Source: an uncultured Lachnospiraceae bacterium
GTDB lineage: Bacteria > Bacillota > Clostridia > Lachnospirales > Lachnospiraceae
Length of the DNA stretch: 47,612 nucleotides
Direction of reading: 5' to 3'
NCBI GenBank assembly: GCA_951800685.1
Contig: CATOJY010000026.1
Location: 1 to 47,612 of the forward strand
The notes below the pieces were generated by a model that ran no database searches, was not told the origin of the DNA, and saw only the letters and a list, made by a program, of their open reading frames with translations. The position numbers and the translations under genes are program-made. Shown here piece by piece: positions 40,716-47,612 of the stretch. Each line of letters begins with the position of its first letter. The stretch's first letter is position 1.

Positions 40716-41195
40716 GTGGAAATAGAATTTGACGTCAAGATCACTTCTAATATACTATATGATTACATGCTGCGGCATACATACAGCAGCCTGCCAGGGT
40801 TAATGGGATCCTTGGTGGGGGTTTTGATGTTAATGCTGTTTGCCTCTAACAGGCAGCCCGTCTGCCTGATCATCGGAGTAGTGATTCTGCTGTACCTTCC
40901 CTGGACGCTATTCATCCGATCAAAGCAGCAAGCGCTCAACACGCCGGCTTTCCGAAAGCCGCTGCATTACCGTCTGTCGGAGGAAGGGATTGAGGTGTCC
41001 CAGGACGAGGTGTCGGAGCAGATGGGGTGGGAAGGCATGTATAAAGCGGTCTCTACTTCACGCAGCATTATTGTGTATACGACACGCACCAATGCCTGCA
41101 TTTTTCCGAGACAGGATCTGGGGGAGAATCTGTATAAGGTGATCGAGATCATCTCCACACATATGTCCCCGAAGAAAGTGAAGATCCGAGGTTAA
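40716..41195 (+). CDS. YcxB-like membrane protein
   Basis: A 159-residue protein of unknown role. It has an N-terminal EIEFDVKITSNILYDYMLRH, two hydrophobic segments (about 28-42 and 48-64), then a cytoplasmic domain with HYRLSEEGIEVSQ, WEGMYKAVSTSRSIIVYT and a CIFPRQDL ending. This is the layout of YcxB-like proteins (PF14317). The start is GTG at 40716, set by GGAGGA five bases upstream. It is 21 bp before tsaE and probably co-transcribed with the tRNA-modification genes, though no function in that process is known. Confidence 0.8.
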   Translation: MEIEFDVKITSNILYDYMLRHTYSSLPGLMGSLVGVLMLMLFASNRQPVCLIIGVVILLYLPWTLFIRSKQQALNTPAFRKPLHYRLSEEGIEVSQDEVSEQMGWEGMYKAVSTSRSIIVYTTRTNACIFPRQDLGENLYKVIEIISTHMSPKKVKIRG

Positions 41196-41216
41196 GGGAA
41201 AGGCAAGGATATAGAA

Positions 41217-41654
41217 ATGAAAGTAATAGATACCTATAGTGCCAGGGAGACCTTTGAGCTTGGCCGGCAGATCGGGCAGCAGGCGAAGGCTGGGGAGGTT
41301 TATACCCTGATCGGTGATCTTGGGGTTGGAAAGACTGTCCTGACCCAGGGAGTCGCCGCTGGCCTGGGGATAGAGGAACCAGTGAACAGCCCGACGTTTA
41401 CGATCGTACAGATTTACGAAGAAGGCCGTCTGCCCTTCTACCACTTTGACGTGTACCGGATCGGAGATGTGGAGGAGATGGAAGAGATCGGATATGAAGA
41501 CTGTTTCTATGGAGAAGGAGTCTGTCTGATCGAGTGGGCGGAGCTGATCAGGGAGATTCTGCCGCCGGAATACCGGCAGATCACGATTGAGAAGGATCTG
41601 GAGAAGGGATTTGATTACCGGAGAATCACGATCGAGGATCGGCAGGCAGGTTGA
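41217..41654 (+). CDS. tsaE: tRNA t6A synthesis ATPase TsaE
   Basis: ATPase needed for turnover of the TsaB-TsaD-TsaE complex that adds threonylcarbamoyl to A37 of ANN-decoding tRNAs. It is 145 residues, normal length. Walker A is GDLGVGKT (about 33-40), NSPTFTIVQIYE follows (about 58-69), and HFDVYRI (about 76-82) and LIEWAE (about 103-108) are family signatures. The gene is followed by tsaB, and tsaD lies 3.5 kb downstream on the same strand, so the partners are in one cluster interrupted by unrelated genes. Confidence 0.97.
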   Translation: MKVIDTYSARETFELGRQIGQQAKAGEVYTLIGDLGVGKTVLTQGVAAGLGIEEPVNSPTFTIVQIYEEGRLPFYHFDVYRIGDVEEMEEIGYEDCFYGEGVCLIEWAELIREILPPEYRQITIEKDLEKGFDYRRITIEDRQAG

Positions 41655-41682
41655 ACGGAGACCACTAAAGTGGAGGTTTGCA

Positions 41683-42468
41683 GTGAAGATATTAGCGTTA
41701 GACAGCTCTGGACTGGTTGCTTCTGTTGCGCTTGTGCAGGATGACAATCTGATTGCAGAGTATACCGTACAATATAAAAAGACACATTCCCAGACATTAC
41801 TTCCGATGTTGGAGGAGATCAGGAGGATGGTGGATCTTGATCTGGGGGAAGTGGATGCTATTGCTGTAGCATCAGGGCCTGGATCTTTTACCGGGCTGCG
41901 AATCGGTTCAGCCACTGCCAAAGGGCTTGCGTTTGCCCTGGAGAAACCGATTATTCCGGTGCCGACGCTGGACGGTCTGGCTTATCAGATGTATGGCACG
42001 GACGCTTTAGTGTGTCCGATCATGGATGCCAGAAGGAGTCAGGTTTACACAGGTATTTATGAGTTTGTCTGCAGCGGCAGTGGCCGATTAGATGATCCGG
42101 CAGGAGAGGCGGCGGATAGAAAGGCGAGAAATGTTTACAGCAGGGAACAAAAGTATGACATGCGTGTCATAAAGAAACAGTGTGCAGTTTCTTTTGACGA
42201 GATCGCACGAACGATGAATGAACTGGATAGGAAAACAGTTTTCGTGGGGGATGGTATTCCGGTCTTTCAGGACAGGATGGCGCAAGTCATGGAAGTACCC
42301 TACACATTGGCGCCAGCGCACTGCAACAGACAATCTGCTGCCTGTATCGCTGCACTGGGCAGGATTTATTATGAACAAGGACTGGCTGTGAAAGGTGCAG
42401 AACATGTACCGGAATATTTGAGACTGTCTCAGGCGGAACGGGAACGGAAGGAAGCAGAGAATACATAG
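41683..42468 (+). CDS. tsaB: tRNA t6A synthesis protein TsaB
   Basis: Non-catalytic partner of TsaD in threonylcarbamoyl-adenosine formation. It is 261 residues with an ASKHA fold: VKILALDSSGLVASVAL at the start, then HSQTLLPML (about 34-42), AVASGPGSFTGLRIGSATAKGLA (about 64-86) and MDARRSQVYTGIY. The GTG at 41683 is set by TGGAGG at normal spacing; the frame runs open to 41587 inside tsaE, but that part overlaps tsaE and shows no TsaB features. The middle (about residues 130-160) has an extra charged stretch (GEAADRKARNVYSREQ) compared with short TsaB proteins. Confidence 0.95.
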   Translation: MKILALDSSGLVASVALVQDDNLIAEYTVQYKKTHSQTLLPMLEEIRRMVDLDLGEVDAIAVASGPGSFTGLRIGSATAKGLAFALEKPIIPVPTLDGLAYQMYGTDALVCPIMDARRSQVYTGIYEFVCSGSGRLDDPAGEAADRKARNVYSREQKYDMRVIKKQCAVSFDEIARTMNELDRKTVFVGDGIPVFQDRMAQVMEVPYTLAPAHCNRQSAACIAALGRIYYEQGLAVKGAEHVPEYLRLSQAERERKEAENT

Positions 42469-42482
42469 GATAGATAGACATG

Positions 42483-42527
42483 CAGCCTGCCAGCAGATAA
42501 TCGCGCATAGCAGCTGGCGGCAGGCTG
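42483..42527 (+). other. Hairpin between tsaB and rimI
   Basis: CAGCCTGCC (42483-42491) pairs with GGCAGGCTG (42519-42527), and an inner CCAGC/GCTGG pair competes. No T-run follows, so it is probably an mRNA processing or stability element. Confidence 0.4.
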
Positions 42528-42547
42528 GGGAAGGCAGAACGACAGTT

Positions 42548-42982
42548 ATGGTTATCTATAGAAACATGACTCCTGAGGATGTGCCTTGTATCAGCAGACT
42601 GGAAGAAGAAACGTTCTCCATGCCTTGGTCACCGGAATCCTTTCTGGAAATGATTGGGAAGGAAGATGTCAGATACTATGTGGCAGAGGAAGAGGGGCAG
42701 ATTCTGGGAGGATGCGGGGTTTGGATGATCGCAGGGGAAGGCAATATCACCAATGTGGTCGTAGCGCCAAAGGCAAGAAACCGGGGAATCGCAACGGCGA
42801 TGCTGCGCCATCTGATGATGGAAGGAGACCGGGAGGGGCTGACCGCTTATACGTTAGAAGTCAGAGTCAGTAACGCGGCAGCCATCCATGTGTATGAGAA
42901 GCTGGGTTTTGTGTCAGCAGGGATACGTCCGGGGTTTTATGAGAAACCGGTGGAGGACGCTATGATCTTCTGGAAGAGATAG
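42548..42982 (+). CDS. rimI: Ribosomal protein N-acetyltransferase RimI
   Basis: GNAT-family enzyme that acetylates the N-terminus of ribosomal protein S18. It is 144 residues. Motifs: PEDVPCISRLEEETFSMPWS (about 9-28, typical of RimI), acetyl-CoA site NVVVAPKARNRGIATAML (about 69-86), and LEVRVSNAAAIHVYEKLGF (about 100-118). It is commonly found beside tsaB and tsaD in Firmicutes, as here. GNAT enzymes are broad in substrate, so the RimI call rests on motif and context. Confidence 0.92.
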   Translation: MVIYRNMTPEDVPCISRLEEETFSMPWSPESFLEMIGKEDVRYYVAEEEGQILGGCGVWMIAGEGNITNVVVAPKARNRGIATAMLRHLMMEGDREGLTAYTLEVRVSNAAAIHVYEKLGFVSAGIRPGFYEKPVEDAMIFWKR

Positions 42983-43077
42983 GCACAGCATGGAACAATT
43001 ACCACTATTGTTACACGTTTTGTCTGATAAAATGAGATGGAATGAAACAGTTTGTGTAACAGTACAGGAGGTTTGTC

Positions 43078-43326
43078 ATGCGCACATATACAGAACAAAA
43101 AGAAAAAGAGTTGACTGGAGCAGTCTGTAACTGCTGTGGTAAAAATTTATTAGTAGAAAATGGATTTCTCAAAGAAGAGTGCATTCATGTTGTACACGAT
43201 TTCGGTTTTTTCGGGAAAAAGGATGGTATGACCCATACATTTGATCTGTGTGAGGAATGTTATGAGAAAATAATTGCCAGATTTGCAATTCCCGTAGAAA
43301 TCCATGAACGTGAAGAACTGGTCTAA
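43078..43326 (+). CDS. Small Cys-rich probable zinc-binding protein
   Basis: An 82-residue protein of unknown function. VCNCCGKNL (about 16-24) and LCEECYEKI (about 57-65) form two CxxC pairs of a likely zinc ribbon, with two His residues (HVVHDF) between them. AGGAGG precedes the ATG. The 20 residues after the second pair include an IPVEIHEREEL tail. Position between rimI and RNase Z suggests a housekeeping role, but nothing proves it. Confidence 0.8.
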   Translation: MRTYTEQKEKELTGAVCNCCGKNLLVENGFLKEECIHVVHDFGFFGKKDGMTHTFDLCEECYEKIIARFAIPVEIHEREELV

Positions 43327-43411
43327 ACATCCATGCCGTAACTTTCTGATTATATCATGAACAGAAAGGAAGGTTTGGGGAGACAGAGATTTCTACGGAA
43401 CAGGAGCAGAC

Positions 43412-44323
43412 ATGTTAGATATTTGTTTATTAGGAACAGGGGGTATGATGCCTCTGCCATACCGGTGGCTTACGTCGCTGATGGCGCGTTATAATGGGAC
43501 GGGCATATTGATTGACTGCGGAGAGGGGACTCAGATTGCCCTCAAAGAAAAGGGATGGAGTCCCAAGCCGATCGATGTCATCTGTTTTACGCATTATCAT
43601 GCAGACCATATCAGCGGCCTGCCGGGTATGCTGCTTACAATGGGAAATGCAGAACGCACACAGCCGCTTTTGCTCATTGGACCGAAAGGACTTACAAAAG
43701 TAGTGAATGCTTTGCGTGTGATTGCGCCGGAACTGCCTTTTGTAATTAACTGCCTGGAGCTGACACAGCCGGAGCAGGAGATATCTTTTGACGGATTCCG
43801 TATCGAGGCATATAGAGTCAATCACAATGTGCTTTGCTATGGCTATAATATAGTAGTAGAGCGAAGTGGAAAATTCGATGTACAAAGAGCTATGCAGCTT
43901 AATATTCCCAAAAACTACTGGAATCGTCTTCAAAAAGGTGAGATAATAGAAGCAGAAGGAAACACCTTTACGCCTGATATGGTTTTGGGAGAACCCCGTA
44001 AAGGGATCAAAGTGACATACTGCACAGATACAAGACCAACAGAAAGCATTGTTAAGGGCGCTGCAGGAGCGGATCTTTTTATCTGTGAAGGCATGTATGG
44101 GGAGCCAGAGAAGCTGCAGAAAGCAAAGGAATATAAACATATGACTTTCTATGAAGCTGCAGAACTTGCGAAGAGAGCGGCCGTCAAGGAAATGTGGCTG
44201 ACACATTATAGTCCGTCGTTGATCCATCCGGAGGAGTATATGCGGGAGGTGCGTAAGATTTTTCCTAATGCAGTCGCTGCGAAAGATGGCAGAAGTGTTG
44301 ATCTCATGTTTGAAGAGAAATAG
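43412..44323 (+). CDS. rnz: Ribonuclease Z-type metallo-beta-lactamase-fold nuclease
   Basis: Endonuclease that matures the 3' ends of tRNA precursors lacking CCA. It is 303 residues, normal for the short form. The metal-binding core is THYHADHISG (His ligands, about 53-62); further ligands appear as NHN (about 138), D in CTDTRP and H in LTHYSPS near the C-terminus. FLLGTGG-like start ICLLGTGGMMPLP fits the family. The expected long exosite (about residues 150-190) is present but reduced. Other beta-lactamase-fold nucleases share these motifs; tRNA-Ser genes and t6A genes nearby fit the RNase Z role. Confidence 0.9.
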   Translation: MLDICLLGTGGMMPLPYRWLTSLMARYNGTGILIDCGEGTQIALKEKGWSPKPIDVICFTHYHADHISGLPGMLLTMGNAERTQPLLLIGPKGLTKVVNALRVIAPELPFVINCLELTQPEQEISFDGFRIEAYRVNHNVLCYGYNIVVERSGKFDVQRAMQLNIPKNYWNRLQKGEIIEAEGNTFTPDMVLGEPRKGIKVTYCTDTRPTESIVKGAAGADLFICEGMYGEPEKLQKAKEYKHMTFYEAAELAKRAAVKEMWLTHYSPSLIHPEEYMREVRKIFPNAVAAKDGRSVDLMFEEK

Positions 44324-44423
44324 CAGCAGGGTGTGCAGGACTGGCGTGAGAGTTTCTTGGATGATCTCTTGAACGAGGAGAGAAGACAGGAAGGTCCGCA
44401 GTGCGCGCAGGGAGGAGGAGAGT

Positions 44424-44993
44424 ATGAAACGTTCCGGAGTAATCAGTATTATCATCACATGTGTGATCCTGGTGGCAGTCATTGGAGGATTCGCTTTCTA
44501 TCTTGGGCATAAATCCAAGACAGGCGGAGAGGAGGCGGTGGAATCTACAGCAGTGCAGAAGATTCTGCAGAAGGATCTTGCGCGCAATTATCCGCCTACG
44601 CCGAAGGAAGTGGTGAAGTATTTTGCCGAGATCACGAAATGTTTCTATAATGAGGAATATTCAGAGGAAGACCTGGAGAAACTAGCGGTTCAGATTCAGG
44701 GATTGTATGATGAAGAATTGATTGCCAACAAATCCCAGGAAGATTATTTACAGGATCTACGCGCTGAGATTGCAGACATGAAGGAGAAGAAATATACTAT
44801 ACACAGCTACGAAGTTTCGGCTAGTACAGATGTAGAATTCTTTACAGAGAATGATCTTTCCTGTGCAAGACTGTATTGTAATTTCTATGTGAAGCAGGGG
44901 GCTGGCAATGTGCCCTCCTTAGAGCAGTTTATCCTGCGCAAGGATACAGAGGGACATTGGAAAATATTAGGCTGGGATTTGGTGAATGAGTGA
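44424..44993 (+). CDS. Membrane-anchored protein of unknown function
   Basis: A 189-residue protein with one N-terminal transmembrane segment (about 7-27, IISIIITCVILVAVIGGFAFY), a charged linker, and an outside domain (about 48-189) with EVVKYFAEITKCFYNEEYSEEDLEKLAVQIQGLYD and a C-terminal WKILGWDLVNE. The domain resembles an NTF2-like or lipoprotein-like fold but I cannot name the family. GGAGGAGAG precedes the ATG. It lies between RNase Z and tsaD and seems to belong to the conserved Lachnospiraceae gene order, which I infer from memory only. Confidence 0.75.
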   Translation: MKRSGVISIIITCVILVAVIGGFAFYLGHKSKTGGEEAVESTAVQKILQKDLARNYPPTPKEVVKYFAEITKCFYNEEYSEEDLEKLAVQIQGLYDEELIANKSQEDYLQDLRAEIADMKEKKYTIHSYEVSASTDVEFFTENDLSCARLYCNFYVKQGAGNVPSLEQFILRKDTEGHWKILGWDLVNE

Positions 44994-45124
44994 ATAATGG
45001 AGCCCTGTGCGGATTGGTTCCTGTGTGGGAATAGACAGGCACGCTGCAAGTGAGCTGGTCTGCTCTGTTACAGTGCAGAAGAAGGACAGTATTGTCGATG
45101 TAATACTGTATCAGATGTAAGGGA

Positions 45125-46240
45125 ATGTCTGGCAGCGTTTATGATTTAGAAGAAAGGCAAGACGATAAAATGCAGAGAGAAGGATCAGGCAGTGGGGAAG
45201 ATGTGACGATACTGGCGATTGAGAGTTCGTGTGATGAGACGGCAGCTGCGGTGGTCAGAAATGGCAGGGAAGTTTTATCTAATATTATAGCTTCCCAGAT
45301 TGATTTACATACAGTTTACGGTGGTGTAGTTCCAGAGATTGCGTCCAGGAAACATATTGAGAAGATTGATCAGGTGATCGCAGAAGCACTGCGGACGGCG
45401 GATCGGACACTGCAGGATATGGATGCGGTGGCTGTAACTTATGGTCCCGGTCTGGTGGGGGCATTGCTGGTGGGGGTGTCGGCGGCCAAAGCAATCAGCT
45501 TTGCATCAGGCATTCCACTGATCGGGGTACACCATATCGAAGGACATATCAGCGCAAATTACATAGAGAATAAAGATTTAGAGCCGCCCTTCGTATGTCT
45601 GGTCGTGTCGGGCGGTCATTCTCATTTGGTGATTGTCAGGGATTATGGTATCTATGAGATTCTGGGACGAACCAGGGACGATGCAGCAGGGGAGGCCTTC
45701 GATAAAGTGGCACGTGCCATAGGGCTGGGATATCCTGGGGGTCCAAAGATTGATAGAGTTTCCAGGGAGGGGAATCCAGATGCGATCAAGTTTCCCCGTG
45801 CCAAAGTGGCGGATGCGGTCTATGATTTCAGTTTCAGTGGCTTAAAATCAGCGGTACTGAATTATCTGAATTCATGTGAGATGAAAGGGATTCCTGTCTG
45901 TCAGGCTGATGTGGCGGCCTCCTTCCAGAAAGCGGTAGTGGATGTATTGGTAGAGCACTCTATGCTTGCTGTAGAGACTTGTGGATTGCATAAGTTCGCG
46001 ATTGCGGGCGGTGTTGCTTCCAATTCCGCATTGCGGAGTGCTTTAGAGAGAGCATGTACTGAGCGGGGAATAGCCTTCTATCACCCGTCACCTGTTATGT
46101 GTACTGACAATGCCGCAATGATCGGTGCTGCGGCATATTACGAATACCAAAGCGGCGTGCGTCATGGCTATGACTTGAATGCTGTGCCGAATCTGAAACT
46201 TGGAGAAAACCTGCATTCTTTGCTAGATTCGTGTGGCTAA
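45125..46240 (+). CDS. tsaD: tRNA N6-adenosine threonylcarbamoyltransferase TsaD
   Basis: Catalytic subunit that transfers threonylcarbamoyl from its AMP adduct to A37 of tRNA. It is 371 residues with a normal core after a longer N-terminus. Motifs are [16 protein letters not shown] (about 29-44), [12 protein letters not shown] (about 66-77), the metal site [11 protein letters not shown] (about 136-146), [31 protein letters not shown] and [13 protein letters not shown] at 45125 has AAGGG directly before it; an in-frame ATG at 45170, after AGAAAGG, would remove 15 residues and may be the true start. It completes the t6A set with tsaE and tsaB. Confidence 0.96.
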   Translation: MSGSVYDLEERQDDKMQREGSGSGEDVTILAIESSCDETAAAVVRNGREVLSNIIASQIDLHTVYGGVVPEIASRKHIEKIDQVIAEALRTADRTLQDMDAVAVTYGPGLVGALLVGVSAAKAISFASGIPLIGVHHIEGHISANYIENKDLEPPFVCLVVSGGHSHLVIVRDYGIYEILGRTRDDAAGEAFDKVARAIGLGYPGGPKIDRVSREGNPDAIKFPRAKVADAVYDFSFSGLKSAVLNYLNSCEMKGIPVCQADVAASFQKAVVDVLVEHSMLAVETCGLHKFAIAGGVASNSALRSALERACTERGIAFYHPSPVMCTDNAAMIGAAAYYEYQSGVRHGYDLNAVPNLKLGENLHSLLDSCG

Positions 46241-46290
46241 TATTTTATAGGAGTGGGAAAAGTACTGGAGTTGGGAGAAATGTGTTTAAC

Positions 46291-47025
46291 ATGGAGAAAA
46301 GAAGATGTACCGCAATAGTCCTTGCGGCAGGAAGCGGCAGCAGAATGAAAAGCGATGTGGCGAAACAGTTTATGATGCTGCGGGAGAAGCCCTTGATCTG
46401 GTATGCATTGCATGTGATTGAGGTATCGGCGGTGATCGACGACTGCATTCTGGTTACCGGGGCGGAGGACATCTCTTTCATGCAGGAAGAAATTGTGGAG
46501 CGATATGGATTTCACAAGGTAGATACGATTGTGGCTGGCGGCAAAGAGAGATATGATTCGGTGTATCAGGCGCTTAAGGTGATTGCGAGTGGGGATATGC
46601 ACATACCGAATGTGGGAGGATATATTTTTATCCATGACGGGGCCAGGCCGTTTTTGACGGAAGAAATTCTGTGCCGGAATTATGAGGCGGTGCAATCAGT
46701 TCATGCTTGTGTAACAGGAATGCCTGTGAAAGATACGATCAAAATTGTTGACCCGGATGGCTATGCCTCAAGAACGCCTGACAGAAGCCTGTTATGGCAG
46801 ATCCAGACACCACAGGTATTTGACAGCGCACTCATTATAGAGGCTTACCAGAGACTCATGAGGGAACAGGACAGAACAGGGACAGGAAGAATACAGATCA
46901 CAGATGACGCTATGGTAGTCGAAACTTTTATGGAATGTCCAGTCAAACTGGTGGAAGGCTCCTACGAAAATATTAAGATTACGACGCCGGAAGATTTAAA
47001 GATTGCAGAGTCTTTTTTGGTCTAA
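46291..47025 (+). CDS. ispD: 2-C-methyl-D-erythritol 4-phosphate cytidylyltransferase
   Basis: Third step of the MEP isoprenoid pathway: CTP plus methylerythritol phosphate gives CDP-ME. It is 244 residues from ATG at 46291, near the usual 230. Motifs: VLAAGSGSRMKSDVAKQF (about 10-27), VAGGKERYDSVYQAL (about 77-91), IHDGARPFLT (about 107-116), VKDTIKIV and LLWQIQTPQVF (about 157-167), and ENIKITTPEDL near the end. GTG at 46282 is closer to GGGAGA and could be the start. The frame runs open into the tsaD 3' end, but that part is not conserved. Confidence 0.95.
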   Translation: MEKRRCTAIVLAAGSGSRMKSDVAKQFMMLREKPLIWYALHVIEVSAVIDDCILVTGAEDISFMQEEIVERYGFHKVDTIVAGGKERYDSVYQALKVIASGDMHIPNVGGYIFIHDGARPFLTEEILCRNYEAVQSVHACVTGMPVKDTIKIVDPDGYASRTPDRSLLWQIQTPQVFDSALIIEAYQRLMREQDRTGTGRIQITDDAMVVETFMECPVKLVEGSYENIKITTPEDLKIAESFLV

Positions 47026-47068
47026 AAGACTGCACATGAAAAATTTTTAAAATTTGTCAAAAAATGTG

Positions 47069-47097
47069 TTGACATTGAAAATCTTTTTTGCTAGAAT
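47069..47097 (+). promoter_or_regulatory. Strong promoter for the tRNA genes
   Basis: TTGACA (47069-47074), exactly 17-bp spacer, TAGAAT (47092-47097), 42 bp before the first tRNA-Ser. Confidence 0.9.
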
Positions 47098-47138
47098 AAC
47101 TTTTGCGCTGATCGAGAGAGCAGGCGCGAGATAAACCT

Positions 47139-47224
47139 GGAGAGGTATCGAAGTGGTCATAACGAGGCGGTCTTGAAAACCGTTTGTCCGCAAGGGCGCG
47201 TGGGTTCGAATCCCACCCTCTCCG
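47139..47224 (+). tRNA. tRNA-Ser (anticodon UGA)
   Basis: Class II tRNA: acceptor stem GGAGAGG/CCTCTCC, D stem TCG/CGA, anticodon loop CTTGAAA with TGA, long variable arm, and T-arm GTGGG-TTCGAAT-CCCAC. Discriminator G; CCA is not encoded. Confidence 0.95.
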
Positions 47225-47354
47225 CTGGAGGCACCTCTCCGACCGGGCCGCCTTTGCTGGTGAGATACAGAGTGGCGGAACGGGATTGTTAACAGATTCT
47301 AGGAATGAAATCTCGAATGGAGAGTCATAATGAATAGCATGGTTAGCTATATTT

Positions 47355-47444
47355 GGAGAAGTACCCAAGATGGCTGAAGGGACACCCCTGGAAAGGGTGC
47401 AGGTCGTTAATAGCGGCGCGAGGGTTCAAATCCCTCCTTCTCCG
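47355..47444 (+). tRNA. tRNA-Ser (anticodon GGA)
   Basis: Class II tRNA: acceptor stem GGAGAAG/CTTCTCC, anticodon stem CACCC/GGGTG around CTGGAAA with GGA, long variable arm, T-arm GAGGG-TTCAAAT-CCCTC, discriminator G. CCA is not encoded. The 130-bp spacer after the first tRNA has no gene. Confidence 0.95.
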
Positions 47445-47612
47445 TTCGTATCAGAGGAATTAACAAGATGTTTTGATACGAAATTGAACCTTGACAAATA
47501 AACAGTAATGCAACCCTGAAAATTCAAGAGAAAAAATTCTTAAAGATTTTTCAGAGAGTATCGGACAGATACAAACCAAACAGTAAATGTTTAGGGGAAA
47601 CGGATACGAAAG
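47445..47612 (+). other. Probable leader of an rRNA operon at the right edge
   Basis: TTCGTATCA (47445-47453) and TGATACGAA (47474-47482) form a perfect hairpin right after the tRNA. Then comes AACCTTGACAAATAAACAG, a phrase I associate with Clostridia rRNA leaders and spacers, followed by GA-rich sequence. No 16S start is inside the window, so this is inferred. Confidence 0.4.

Noticed and set aside
47225..47354. Possible degenerate tRNA between the two tRNA-Ser genes (AGAGTGGCGGAACGG looks like a tRNA-Leu D-arm)
   Set aside because: No acceptor stem, anticodon stem or T-arm could be formed around it.
47057..47368. 103-residue minus-strand frame containing RRGWDSNPRALADKR
   Set aside because: It is the antisense of the tRNA-Ser(UGA) gene, a common false call.

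Overview
The window looks like chromosome of a low-to-mid-GC Gram-positive gut anaerobe, most likely a Lachnospiraceae species. The evidence is strong AGGAGG-type ribosome sites, ECF sigma/DUF4179 anti-sigma pairs, carbohydrate ABC importers without their own ATPase, GH130 and GH3 glycosidases, a ROK regulator, a HelD-type helicase, and the MEP-pathway gene ispD. I cannot name the species.

Layout. 1-1004 is the C-terminal part of a Tn916-type integrase, so the left edge is the end of an integrative conjugative element. An AT-rich SAM methyltransferase follows (1282-1887, minus). 2010-5774 is a MacB-like efflux operon (ATPase, adaptor, permease) preceded by a tandem 11-bp repeat typical of OmpR-family regulator sites and by a tiny ORF. 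6038-8532 is a type II restriction-modification pair of the AvaI/BsoBI family, followed by a small ORF and a lone hisB. 9585-12243 holds two paralogous XRE repressors flanking an ECF sigma/anti-sigma operon; three copies of one spaced motif lie in their upstream regions. 12470-17894 carries a GH130 phosphorylase, a GH3 glycosidase and a PF09818-type ATPase. 17922-21718 (minus) holds an AraC regulator, an MFS exporter and a response regulator/histidine kinase pair.

21910-28524 is an unusual transport cluster: a lipoprotein joining a BNR-like N-terminal half, an acidic repeat linker and a sugar-binding domain, then two MalF/MalG-type permeases, a HlyD-type adaptor, and a ten-codon ORF that may be the stump of a lost gene. 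Structured RNA follows. 28879-30556 (minus) is a second ECF sigma/DUF4179 pair. 30727-31125 (minus) is a hairpin-rich leader with two tandem terminators ahead of a broken small gene. 31179-34601 (minus) is the most striking gene: a HelD-like UvrD-type helicase fused through a proline-rich linker to the N-terminal domain of a GH31 alpha-glycosidase, without the catalytic barrel.

35278-40531 has an HTH-methyltransferase fusion, mtaD (MTA/SAH deaminase), a ROK repressor/kinase and a sorbitol-type zinc dehydrogenase. 40716-47025 is housekeeping: a YcxB-like protein, tsaE, tsaB, rimI, a small Cys-rich protein, RNase Z, a membrane-anchored unknown, tsaD and ispD. TsaE, TsaB and TsaD act together in tRNA t6A synthesis. 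The window ends with two tRNA-Ser genes behind a near-consensus promoter and a leader that probably precedes an rRNA operon.
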